Origin: a virus
DNA length: 22,882 bases
Strand: one strand, 5' to 3'
IMG/VR virus record: IMGVR_UViG_3300028802_000060
Span: 1-22,882 of that record
How positions within the stretch are numbered: position 1 is the stretch's first letter; the number at the start of each line of letters is the position of its first letter. This document shows positions 1 through 5,842 of the stretch, piece by piece. The position numbers were made by a program, and so were the translations under genes. Under the pieces are notes generated by a model. The model saw only the letters and a list, made by a program, of their open reading frames with translations. It had not been told where the DNA came from and ran no database searches.

Positions 1-1
1 G

Positions 2-307
2 GACGAAGGCGTCCAACAGGAAGCCGAGCGCCAGGCAATAAACAGCCCAGTCCAGGGTTTCGCGAGCGACTTGACAGTCCTAGCGATGATAATCCTGCAC
101 CAGAAGCTGGACAGGCGGGAAGCCCGGATCATCGGCAACGTCCACGACTCGATCATCCTGGAAGTGAGGGAAGACCGGGTAGCGGAAATCGTCGAATTGG
201 TGAAGAGGACGATGGAGCACCTTCCCCTTAGGAAGCTGTTCGGGTATACATTCTCTATTCCGATTGAAGCCGAGGTCAGTGTAGGAAGTCACTGGGGCGA
301 ACCTTGA
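2..307 (+). CDS. DNA polymerase I-like (family A) replicative polymerase, C-terminal fragment
   Basis: This is the last 101 codons of a family A DNA polymerase; the reading frame is open to the left edge, so the N-terminal exonuclease and most of the palm and fingers lie outside the window. The sequence shows the conserved block ERQAINSPVQGFASDL (residues about 9-24 of the fragment) and motif C as VHDSIILEV, whose His-Asp pair is part of the metal-binding palm active site. These are family A hallmarks, so a nucleotidyltransferase copying the phage genome is the expected role. The TGA stop at 305-307 lies inside the -35 box of the next operon's promoter. In-frame TTG and ATG codons near 71 are internal, because the conserved motif continues upstream of them. 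Confidence 0.93.
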   Translation, partial: DEGVQQEAERQAINSPVQGFASDLTVLAMIILHQKLDRREARIIGNVHDSIILEVREDRVAEIVELVKRTMEHLPLRKLFGYTFSIPIEAEVSVGSHWGEP

Positions 308-332
308 CAACCCCCATTGGGTAGTATATAAT
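304..332 (+). promoter_or_regulatory. Strong sigma70-type promoter for the recombination operon
   Basis: TTGACA at 304-309 and TATAAT at 327-332 are both exact consensus hexamers separated by exactly 17 bases. The -35 box overlaps the polymerase stop codon. Transcription would begin near 338-341, giving a leader shorter than 20 bases before the nuclease ATG at 357. A short inverted CCC/GGG element lies in the spacer but is too small to call an operator. This is direct sequence evidence for reading by host RNA polymerase with the primary sigma factor; activity has not been shown. Confidence 0.85.
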
Positions 333-356
333 TAGTAGTAATGACAGGCGGCCTAG

Positions 357-1400
357 ATGACTGATCTCATCCAAGTAAACTTCAATCAATCACGGATCAA
401 GACGTTCAACCGCTGCCCGAAACAGTACGACTACAAGTACAACCAACTTCTGGAACCCAAGAGGAAAGTGCGCCCACTCTTCTTGGGTTCCTGGGTGCAT
501 GCTTGCCTTGAAACCCACTACCGAGATGGCGACTGGAAGATCGGCCACAGGGAGTACACGGCGCAGTGGGATAAGCTTTTCGATGAGGAGAAGATCGCTC
601 TCCAGTCTCGAGGAAAGACCGTCGGGCCACCGTTCCCCGAGCTCGTCGAACGTATCATGAAGTCCTATCTCTGGTACTACCGAGAGGATCACTTCGTTCC
701 ATACATGGTGGAACAGATCCTGGAAGTACCGACACCACTCAAGATCAATGGCAAGCAATTCGTGTTCAAGGGTCGGCTCGATCTGATCATGAGGGACACG
801 GATGACGACACCCTGTGGCTCTGGGATCACAAGACCGCGTCTACCATTCCTCAAGCGACCAGCTTCCATGCCATGGATCCCCAGCTCATGCTCTATCCCT
901 GGGGCGCTCAGGAACAGTACGGGATCGAGATCGCTGGGATCTACTACAACTACGTTCGGAGTCGACCGCCCAGCATTCCCAAACTAAACAAGGATGGGAG
1001 CCTGAGTAAGCGAAAGATTTCGACTGATTACCCGACTCTCTATCGCTTCCTTAAGGAGAACGGGTATAGCCCGAACGACTTCGCACACATCTTGCGACCG
1101 ATGATGCATCAGTCAGATTTCCTTCGTCGGTACAAGCTACCAAGAGAAGCAGTAGTGACGAGGGAGGTACTTCTCGACACACTCTCTGTGGTCAAGAGGA
1201 TCGATGAGACGAAGCGATGGACTCGCACAATCACGCGAGACTGCATGAGATGTTCTTACCACGACATCTGTCGGTCAGAACTCAACGGGTTCGACACGAC
1301 TCTGATGCGAGAAAAGAACTTCACCATCCAACAGGAGGATTATGTAACCGATGGCGGTGACCCTTCAGCCGGCGACGACGAAGACGACGAAGACGAGTAG
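357..1400 (+). CDS. PD-(D/E)XK nuclease, Cas4/RecB-like with Fe-S cysteines
   Basis: This 347-residue protein carries the PDDEXK_1 (Cas4/RecB/AddB-type) signature. The N-terminal block has a tyrosine-rich Cys20 motif (NRCPKQYDYKY) and GSWVHACLETHY. The catalytic core is GRLDLI with Asp142, then WDHKT with Asp157 and Lys159 (D-x14-DxK). Near the C-terminus come Cys296, Cys299 and Cys305 (C-x2-C-x5-C), which with Cys20 match the four-cysteine 4Fe-4S arrangement of Cas4 and AddB. A 5'-3' ssDNA exonuclease role in recombination or end processing is inferred from the family. The last residues are strongly acidic (GDDEDDEDE), a tail that could contact partner proteins. An AGGCGG element at 346-351 supports the ATG at 357. 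The 3' end overlaps the next gene by 50 bases. The gene is first in the operon behind the consensus promoter. Confidence 0.85.
   Translation: MTDLIQVNFNQSRIKTFNRCPKQYDYKYNQLLEPKRKVRPLFLGSWVHACLETHYRDGDWKIGHREYTAQWDKLFDEEKIALQSRGKTVGPPFPELVERIMKSYLWYYREDHFVPYMVEQILEVPTPLKINGKQFVFKGRLDLIMRDTDDDTLWLWDHKTASTIPQATSFHAMDPQLMLYPWGAQEQYGIEIAGIYYNYVRSRPPSIPKLNKDGSLSKRKISTDYPTLYRFLKENGYSPNDFAHILRPMMHQSDFLRRYKLPREAVVTREVLLDTLSVVKRIDETKRWTRTITRDCMRCSYHDICRSELNGFDTTLMREKNFTIQQEDYVTDGGDPSAGDDEDDEDE
1333..1347 (+). promoter_or_regulatory. Ribosome binding site followed by an ATG-TAA start-stop
   Basis: AGGAGG at 1333-1338 is the only good Shine-Dalgarno element before the ATPase gene. It is followed at 1342-1347 by ATGTAA, a start codon directly joined to a stop, in the same frame as the ATPase. 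The next ATG, at 1351, is the first possible start after that stop and lies 12 bases from the Shine-Dalgarno, longer than usual. The in-frame TAA fixes the upstream limit of the ATPase reading frame. Confidence 0.55.
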
Positions 1401-2175
1401 AGATGCTAACGCAGCCAGTGCCGCAGCGAAGATCAAGTCGGCACAGGACATCGACAAGTATCTCAAGATGTGCCTCTATGCCAGGAACAAGGTAGGGAAG
1501 ACCGTCTTCGCCTGTTCCTCCAAGATGAAGACACTCGTCATCGACTTCAATGAGCACGGTTATGACTCAGTTCAACATCGCCCAAACGTCGATATCTACG
1601 AAGCTGCTCGCTGGGATGATATCGATCCAATCTTCTGGCATCTGAGAGGAGGGAAGCACGACTACAAAGTTCTCGTTCTGGACACCTGCACAATGATGGC
1701 CGCGGTCGGAATGAAGTGGGTCCTGAAGGACGACTACGATCGCGATATGAGTAGGGATCCTCTGACTCCTGCACGGCAGAGCTACCTCAAGCTAGGTGAG
1801 ATGCTGTCAGACGCATTCATCAAGTTTAGAAATCTGCCAATGCACGTCATCTTCTGTTGTCAGGAGAAGACATCCACAGAGGAGGACGAAGAGGGCAACA
1901 CTCTGATGGAGACCCATCCAGAACTGTCGCCCAAGCCTCGTTCAGTTCTGTTGTCAGCGACTAATCTGAATGCACGGATGTACGTCGCTGAGGCAGAACT
2001 TCAAGGTAAGAAGGTCATGGAGCGAAGGCTCTTGCTAGGTCCACGACCGAAGTATGTTTCAGGAGGGAGGTTCCCGCAGCTCAAGGCCATCGAGCGGTTG
2101 AAGCCAGAACCTTATCCCAATCTCCAGAACATTCTGGATCGTATCTATGGAGAACCGAATGCCAGTCAAGGGTAA
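1351..2175 (+). CDS. Sak4-like / RecA-fold P-loop ATPase (AAA_24 type)
   Basis: The 274-residue protein has a Walker A at residues 44-51 (ARNKVGKT, with Ala replacing the usual first Gly) and a Walker B at about 107-111 (VLVLD). It follows the plan of phage Sak4/AAA_24 nucleotide-binding proteins: a short lead, P-loop, LVIDFNEHG strand, Walker B, then a C-terminal half in which a basic KYVSGGRFP segment precedes PYPNLQNIL. Sak4-type proteins are RecA-core ATPases that promote ssDNA annealing together with a phage SSB; the next gene encodes such an SSB candidate. The first 30 residues are Thr/Lys/Ala-rich and look disordered; they are read from the same DNA as the acidic end of the nuclease. 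The in-frame TAA at 1345 makes ATG 1351 the earliest start. The family is clear; the precise reaction is inferred. Confidence 0.8.
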   Translation: MAVTLQPATTKTTKTSRDANAASAAAKIKSAQDIDKYLKMCLYARNKVGKTVFACSSKMKTLVIDFNEHGYDSVQHRPNVDIYEAARWDDIDPIFWHLRGGKHDYKVLVLDTCTMMAAVGMKWVLKDDYDRDMSRDPLTPARQSYLKLGEMLSDAFIKFRNLPMHVIFCCQEKTSTEEDEEGNTLMETHPELSPKPRSVLLSATNLNARMYVAEAELQGKKVMERRLLLGPRPKYVSGGRFPQLKAIERLKPEPYPNLQNILDRIYGEPNASQG

Positions 2176-2704
2176 GATGCCCAGCGTCCTCACCGTCGAT
2201 TTTAGCAACGTCGGCGATCGTACTGAGGGTGGTCGCGCCGCTCACGTTCCGCCTGGCGATTATCTCGCTCAGGTCCTGGGAGTGGAGCTTCGATCCAAGA
2301 AGGATGACGAGACTTCCAAGTATCTCAGCTGGAAGCTCGGGATCATCAAGCCGGAGAAGTTCAAGGGTGCCGGAGTCATCTACTTCGTCACCAGCCTCAA
2401 GGAAGAGGCCCTGTGGAACCTCCGGAACTTCCTCGAGGACTGCGGGATCAAGGTCCCGAAGTCGGCAATCAAGCTCCCCCTCGCTGACATCATCGCCAAG
2501 AAGCCGACGCTCGGCGTCACACTTGATGATGACGAGTACAACGGGAAGGTGAAGTCTAAGGTTCAGGCCACCTTCAAGAAGGCTGACTATGAGGATACGG
2601 GGGAAGCTACAACCGAGGATGAGGACGAGGAAGAGGCCACTTCCGACGCCACAGCCGAGGATGAAGAAGAAGACCTCGACGAGATCGGGATCGACGACCT
2701 CTAG
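2159..2704 (+). CDS. DUF669-type protein, putative phage ssDNA-binding protein
   Basis: The 181-residue product resembles DUF669 proteins, which accompany Sak4/AAA_24 ATPases in many phages. The core includes PPGDYLAQVLGVELRSKK, YLSWKLGI, YFVTSLKEEALWNLRNF and LEDCGIKVP, consistent with an OB-like single-strand binding fold. The C-terminal 40 residues are almost entirely acidic, ending DEIGIDDL, like the tip of bacterial and phage SSBs that recruits partner enzymes. Three in-frame ATGs exist (2147, 2159, 2177). I chose 2159 because GGAG at 2149-2152 is spaced 6 bases from it; 2177, one base after the ATPase stop, is also reasonable. The gene is followed immediately by the VRR-NUC gene (TAG then GTG with no spacer). 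The SSB function is inferred from family, tail and context. Confidence 0.72.
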   Translation: MPVKGKMPSVLTVDFSNVGDRTEGGRAAHVPPGDYLAQVLGVELRSKKDDETSKYLSWKLGIIKPEKFKGAGVIYFVTSLKEEALWNLRNFLEDCGIKVPKSAIKLPLADIIAKKPTLGVTLDDDEYNGKVKSKVQATFKKADYEDTGEATTEDEDEEEATSDATAEDEEEDLDEIGIDDL

Positions 2705-3040
2705 GTGAACACACCAAAACCGCCTCTTGAAAAGGTCATCGTCAAGAAAACTATGACGATGCTCAAATCAAGAGGCGGGTTTTGGTTCAAGGTGCACGGT
2801 TCACCGATGCAACTCGCTGGCATCCCTGACATCATAGGATGCTACCGTGGAAGGTTCATCGCCTTCGAGGTCAAGCGAGATGCGAAAGGTAAACCCACCG
2901 CCATGCAAGCATACATGATGGAAAAGATCACCGCCGCGGGCGGCGTCGCAACGGTGATCTTTACAGCCGAGATGGCCGGGACCATTCTCGACCGGATTGA
3001 CGAACGTATCGCAGTGAGACGTTCGCAATCATCTAGTTAG
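2705..3040 (+). CDS. VRR-NUC domain nuclease
   Basis: This 111-residue stand-alone VRR-NUC protein belongs to the PD-(D/E)XK superfamily. Visible active-site elements are Glu9 in the first helix, GIPD with Asp42, Glu55-Val-Lys57 (FEVKR) and the downstream TAMQ with Gln68, followed by the usual AAGGVATVIF strand. Its length is typical of phage stand-alone VRR-NUC proteins, which act as structure-specific or Holliday-junction-type nucleases. Translation starts at a GTG that directly abuts the preceding TAG stop; Glu9 would be lost if a later ATG were used, so the GTG is preferred. It closes the rightward operon, and its stop overlaps the stop of the leftward holin gene. Confidence 0.9.
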   Translation: MNTPKPPLEKVIVKKTMTMLKSRGGFWFKVHGSPMQLAGIPDIIGCYRGRFIAFEVKRDAKGKPTAMQAYMMEKITAAGGVATVIFTAEMAGTILDRIDERIAVRRSQSSS

Positions 3041-3059
3041 CCCCCGGCATCTGGGGGTT
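3001..3059. terminator. Two inverted repeats at the convergent operon junction, possible terminator
   Basis: CGAACGT (3001-3007) pairs with ACGTTCG (3019-3025), a 7-bp stem with an 11-base loop. CCCCC (3041-3045) pairs with GGGGG (3053-3057), extended outward by one G-T and one A-T pair. Both sit at the ends of the two converging genes. Neither is followed by a clear T tract on either strand, so intrinsic termination is only a suggestion. Confidence 0.35.
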
Positions 3060-3360
3060 GTGACTGCACGGCGACCACGTGATCGGCTGCTGACTTGATG
3101 CCGACTGCGCTCGTAGCACATGACAGCCACGCTGTGAAGATCAGGAGACCAGCATCCAGTGTCGCCACAGACGTGCTGATTCCGGCAAGGATGTACAGGA
3201 TGGCTGATAGAACGAAGGCCATCAGCGCTCCCGATACCTTCGCATCGATTGTGGGGAGCACGCTCTTGATGAGCTGAACCAACGTAGTGATGATCGCCGC
3301 TGCGACCACTACACCGGTTGGCTGAAGTAGCGACGCGAACGTGATACCGCTAGTATCCAT
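3037..3360 (-). CDS. Putative holin, three membrane segments
   Basis: The 107-residue protein has three hydrophobic stretches at about residues 16-36, 43-62 and 66-88, with a short polar N-terminus and a polar C-terminus ending QPPDAGG. Small size, three transmembrane segments and position two genes after the lysin make a class I-type holin the best reading: it would form lesions in the host inner membrane to release or trigger the lysin. No sequence motif proves this. Its ATG overlaps the stop of the small acidic gene by one base (TGATG). The TAA stop overlaps the stop of the opposing VRR-NUC gene. Confidence 0.75.
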   Translation of the reverse strand: MDTSGITFASLLQPTGVVVAAAIITTLVQLIKSVLPTIDAKVSGALMAFVLSAILYILAGISTSVATLDAGLLIFTAWLSCATSAVGIKSAADHVVAVQSQPPDAGG

Positions 3361-3572
3361 CAGGCGTCATCCTCAGCTTCGGCTGTGTCGTCGGTCGCAT
3401 CGTCGTCTGCTTCAGCATCCTCCGGTTCAGGCACATCAGCAGCATCGTAGGGTACGCCATCGACCTCGAGGGTGCCAGCCACGCTCTCGATGGCATTCAC
3501 AATGCTGTTGAATGCTTCCCGGATGTCATCTGCGTCGCCCTCTCCGCTGAGGGTCAAATTGAAGTTCGCCAT
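3360..3572 (-). CDS. Small acidic protein between lysin and holin, function unknown
   Basis: I do not recognise this 70-residue protein. The first half (MANFNLTLSGEGDADDI and the following helix with FNSIVNAIESV) looks folded; the last 25 residues are almost all Asp, Glu, Ala and Thr and should be disordered. The frame is open further upstream into the lysin gene, but an AGGAG eight bases before ATG 3572 decides the start, 11 bases after the lysin stop. Sitting between lysin and holin, it could modulate lysis timing or be a virion accessory; there is no sequence evidence for either. No membrane segment or signal peptide is visible. Confidence 0.6.
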   Translation of the reverse strand: MANFNLTLSGEGDADDIREAFNSIVNAIESVAGTLEVDGVPYDAADVPEPEDAEADDDATDDTAEAEDDA

Positions 3573-3582
3573 GTGATGTCTC

Positions 3583-4431
3583 CTAGAACGATGACGAATG
3601 GAGCCAACGGGTGCCGGTGCGATCCCCGTACCAGACGCGAGATCCAGCGAGGAGCTGACCCGTACTGGTGCGTTGGAAGTACTCAACGGCCCTCCCGTTG
3701 TTCAACATGCGAGGACCGCCGTTGAGTGGATCACCGGACTTACCAACAACCAGCGCAGCTTCGGTAGTTGGGCGAGTTCGAACATTGGCCTGACGGCCGG
3801 CGGGTACTGCGATACGCTTAGTACCGTGCAACGCAACACCACCGTAGCGGAGAGTTACGGTAGGAGGCTTGGGAGCTGGTGCGGCGACCTTGGGCACAGC
3901 ATGGGTGAAGTAGCCCCACCGGAGACCACCGACTCTGGCTGCGAAGTCCTTGGCGTAGGCGTGAAGAGTGGAGTCTTTCTCCCATCTCCCAGTCTTGCAG
4001 ATGGGATCATCGATCCAGCGATACTTGACGCCATTCACGAACTTGACATTTGGGCTAACGCCGATACAGTGATCGCCGTCGAACCTACCTGAACAAGTGG
4101 CATTGCTGAAGTGGTCGCTATCGCCCTGGAGAATGCAGTAGTGACCTCCGTCGAGCGCCGCGTCGAAGGCGGTCCAGTTCTCTGCACCAATGGTAAAACC
4201 GACGTTGATCTTCGCCATCGCCCGGTCGGCGTCCACGATCGACCAACCAGCAACATGTGGGTCGGTTTCATGGCTCTTAGGGATCAGGGCGTGGATGGTA
4301 GCCCCTGATGGTCGACGAGTTCCTCCGCTCTGCGCTGCGACACCATTTGCGCAGCTCGTTGGAACGCACGCTGATGATTGGTTCCATGAGCCGTCGAACT
4401 GAGTAACGTGTGGTTGAACGTACCAAACCAT
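3583..4431 (-). CDS. Putative endolysin, C39-like cysteine peptidase plus SH3-like domain
   Basis: The 282-residue protein starts with a papain/C39-like peptidase layout: Gln18 (oxyanion) four residues before Cys22 in NQSSACVPTSCANG, then His121 in GDHCIGVSP, then WIDDP with Asp141/Asp142, matching the C39 pattern of Q-C, H and a late DP. Cys27 is a second candidate nucleophile. After a Pro/Ala linker near 180-190 (VPKVAAPAPKPP), the C-terminal 90 residues include NVRTRPTTEAALV and a final WYGDRTGTRWLHSS, typical of a bacterial SH3 cell-wall-binding domain. Peptidoglycan cross-bridge or stem peptide cleavage is inferred; C39-like N-terminal domains are known in actinophage lysins. There is no signal peptide, so it needs the holin. 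A TAGGAGG element, overlapping the preceding stop codon, sets the ATG at 4431. Confidence 0.75.
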   Translation of the reverse strand: MVWYVQPHVTQFDGSWNQSSACVPTSCANGVAAQSGGTRRPSGATIHALIPKSHETDPHVAGWSIVDADRAMAKINVGFTIGAENWTAFDAALDGGHYCILQGDSDHFSNATCSGRFDGDHCIGVSPNVKFVNGVKYRWIDDPICKTGRWEKDSTLHAYAKDFAARVGGLRWGYFTHAVPKVAAPAPKPPTVTLRYGGVALHGTKRIAVPAGRQANVRTRPTTEAALVVGKSGDPLNGGPRMLNNGRAVEYFQRTSTGQLLAGSRVWYGDRTGTRWLHSSSF

Positions 4432-4439
4432 GCCGCCTC

Positions 4440-5579
4440 CTATCCGTTACAAGGATCTGATTCTCGGTCGCCTTCAAGTTTGCATAGCTTCCTCGATACA
4501 TCCTCTATAGACTTGATTCGGTACTTCGATGGAAGATACGGAAATCCAGTAACAACCTGGTTTCCAAGATATGGGCCTATGATGAAGGTATGCATACCTC
4601 GCCAGTTTGTATCATCTAGATCAGTCCAGTAAGCCTGCCAGTCATCAGGTTCTACATCATCTGCTAACCATATCTTAGCGTGCAGAACCGCGTATCCGTT
4701 ATCTTGACGTTCCAAGCCCCACCGTACGAAAAGTTCATTGTTCCACTTATCGTCACTACCTGGAACAGAGTATTCTTGGTACTGGCTACTAGGTAGATCT
4801 GTAATACCCGGATAGCCCATCCCAAGATTGTCGAAGAAACCTACCCGCATGTTAGGATATTGTGGCTTCCCTAATCCAAAACTACCCACCTCACTAGAAT
4901 CCAGTGTGAGATAGTATGCATCCCCCACTACTCCGACCCCACCAATCCTATCATCAGAGGACCAGTAGAAGTCAATCTGTGGACTAGCAGAATCTCCAAG
5001 AACATGAGTAGGCAGTTCAATTGTCAGATTGATTAAGAACTCTATCTTATCATCTCCGACCGTGAATTCGTCGCTGTTATCTCCAGTCCGATACCAGATC
5101 CAAGGATCATCGTTAATGAACCCTGGATTAGTTAACAAATCGATGATGGCTTCCCCGTCTTGAACATAAAGAACAGACGGAAGAGAACCGCGCCACCAGT
5201 CATCCGGTGGCTCACAGTTCTCCATCAACCAATCCGGGAAGTCTGGGTTCGCTGGAGCCCCAACCACTGGACCAAACCCCTCACCGGGATCAGTATCTAT
5301 CGGGAAAGTAATCTTACAACGATTAGCAAGGTTCCCTAGGAAGACCTCAATGTTGCCCCGATTGGAAACAATCGTAACAGGTGTTCCACGAGGGAAAGTC
5401 CTATCCCCACCAAAATCGCCTGTGGCAACCCGAGCCCGATAGGCAGCTGACAACGACGAGCCGGCAAGAGCTACCATGACATACTGGCCGATCCCATCAT
5501 AGGGCTCCGCCAAGCTGCCACGATAAATCCCGCTCCCGATCGTGGGGAGCAATGCCGCCGGCTTGTAGAGTTGTCTCAC
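4440..5579 (-). CDS. Tail fiber/appendage protein with OB-like N-terminal domain
   Basis: The 379-residue protein has two parts. Residues about 18-82 (YDGIGQYVMVALAGSS, AYRARVATGDFG, FPRGTPVTIVSNRG) form a compact beta-rich, probably OB-like domain that is repeated in the preceding 88-residue gene. Residues about 90-379 are rich in Trp, Tyr, Asp and Gly and look like a beta-sandwich, possibly carbohydrate-binding, domain (KIEFLINLTIELPTHVLGD, HAKIWLADDVEPDDW). The position at the distal end of the tail genes, just before lysis, fits a fiber or receptor-binding accessory. Translation starts with GTG in a GTGA overlap with the preceding stop, indicating coupling. The exact role is inferred from position and fold impression. 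Confidence 0.6.
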   Translation of the reverse strand: MRQLYKPAALLPTIGSGIYRGSLAEPYDGIGQYVMVALAGSSLSAAYRARVATGDFGGDRTFPRGTPVTIVSNRGNIEVFLGNLANRCKITFPIDTDPGEGFGPVVGAPANPDFPDWLMENCEPPDDWWRGSLPSVLYVQDGEAIIDLLTNPGFINDDPWIWYRTGDNSDEFTVGDDKIEFLINLTIELPTHVLGDSASPQIDFYWSSDDRIGGVGVVGDAYYLTLDSSEVGSFGLGKPQYPNMRVGFFDNLGMGYPGITDLPSSQYQEYSVPGSDDKWNNELFVRWGLERQDNGYAVLHAKIWLADDVEPDDWQAYWTDLDDTNWRGMHTFIIGPYLGNQVVTGFPYLPSKYRIKSIEDVSRKLCKLEGDRESDPCNG

Positions 5580-5842
5580 TTCGCCCCCAGGCTCAGCACT
5601 TCAAGCTGTCCTCGATTGGAGAACACCGAGACGGGGGAGCCACGTGGGATGGTCTGTCCAGTTCCGAAGTCACCTGATGCGAGACGCGCCCGATAAGCAG
5701 AACTCATAGATGAACCAGCAAGGGCCACCATCACGTACTGACCAATCCCATCGTACTCTTCTGAAAGAGTGCCACGATAGATCCGTTGTTTACTCGGGGA
5801 TACCTCATGAACGAGGCGCTTGATCTTGACTACTCTTCTCAT
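5576..5842 (-). CDS. Stand-alone OB-like tail accessory domain, paralogue of the next gene's N-terminus
   Basis: This 88-residue protein consists of a basic lead (MRRVVKIKRLVHEV) and the same domain that opens the next gene: IYRGTLSEEYDGIGQY, VMVALAGSS, AYRARLASGDFG, IPRGSPVSVFSNRG. By eye about 45 of 62 aligned residues are identical between the two. It starts in an ATGA overlap with the 898-residue hub gene and ends in a GTGA overlap with its paralogue, so the three are translationally coupled. Comparable short domains occur at the ends of minor tail proteins, where they may anchor fibers to the hub; that role is inference. Confidence 0.6.
   Translation of the reverse strand: MRRVVKIKRLVHEVSPSKQRIYRGTLSEEYDGIGQYVMVALAGSSMSSAYRARLASGDFGTGQTIPRGSPVSVFSNRGQLEVLSLGAK

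Noticed and set aside
341-364. Seven-codon leader peptide starting at ATG 341
   Set aside because: It would start at or before the predicted transcript start, has no ribosome binding site and overlaps the nuclease start out of frame, so there is no support for translation.
390-869. 159-codon leftward frame opposite the nuclease
   Set aside because: It is antisense to a gene with clear catalytic motifs, lacks a Shine-Dalgarno, and matches no family I recognise.
3573-3686. Upstream extension of the small acidic gene to 108 residues
   Set aside because: The extension lies wholly within the lysin coding end, has Arg/His-rich content unlike the rest, and ignores the AGGAG that precedes ATG 3572.
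3598-4092. 164-codon rightward frame opposite the lysin
   Set aside because: It is antisense to the lysin with its conserved catalytic layout, and would be the only rightward gene within the leftward operon.
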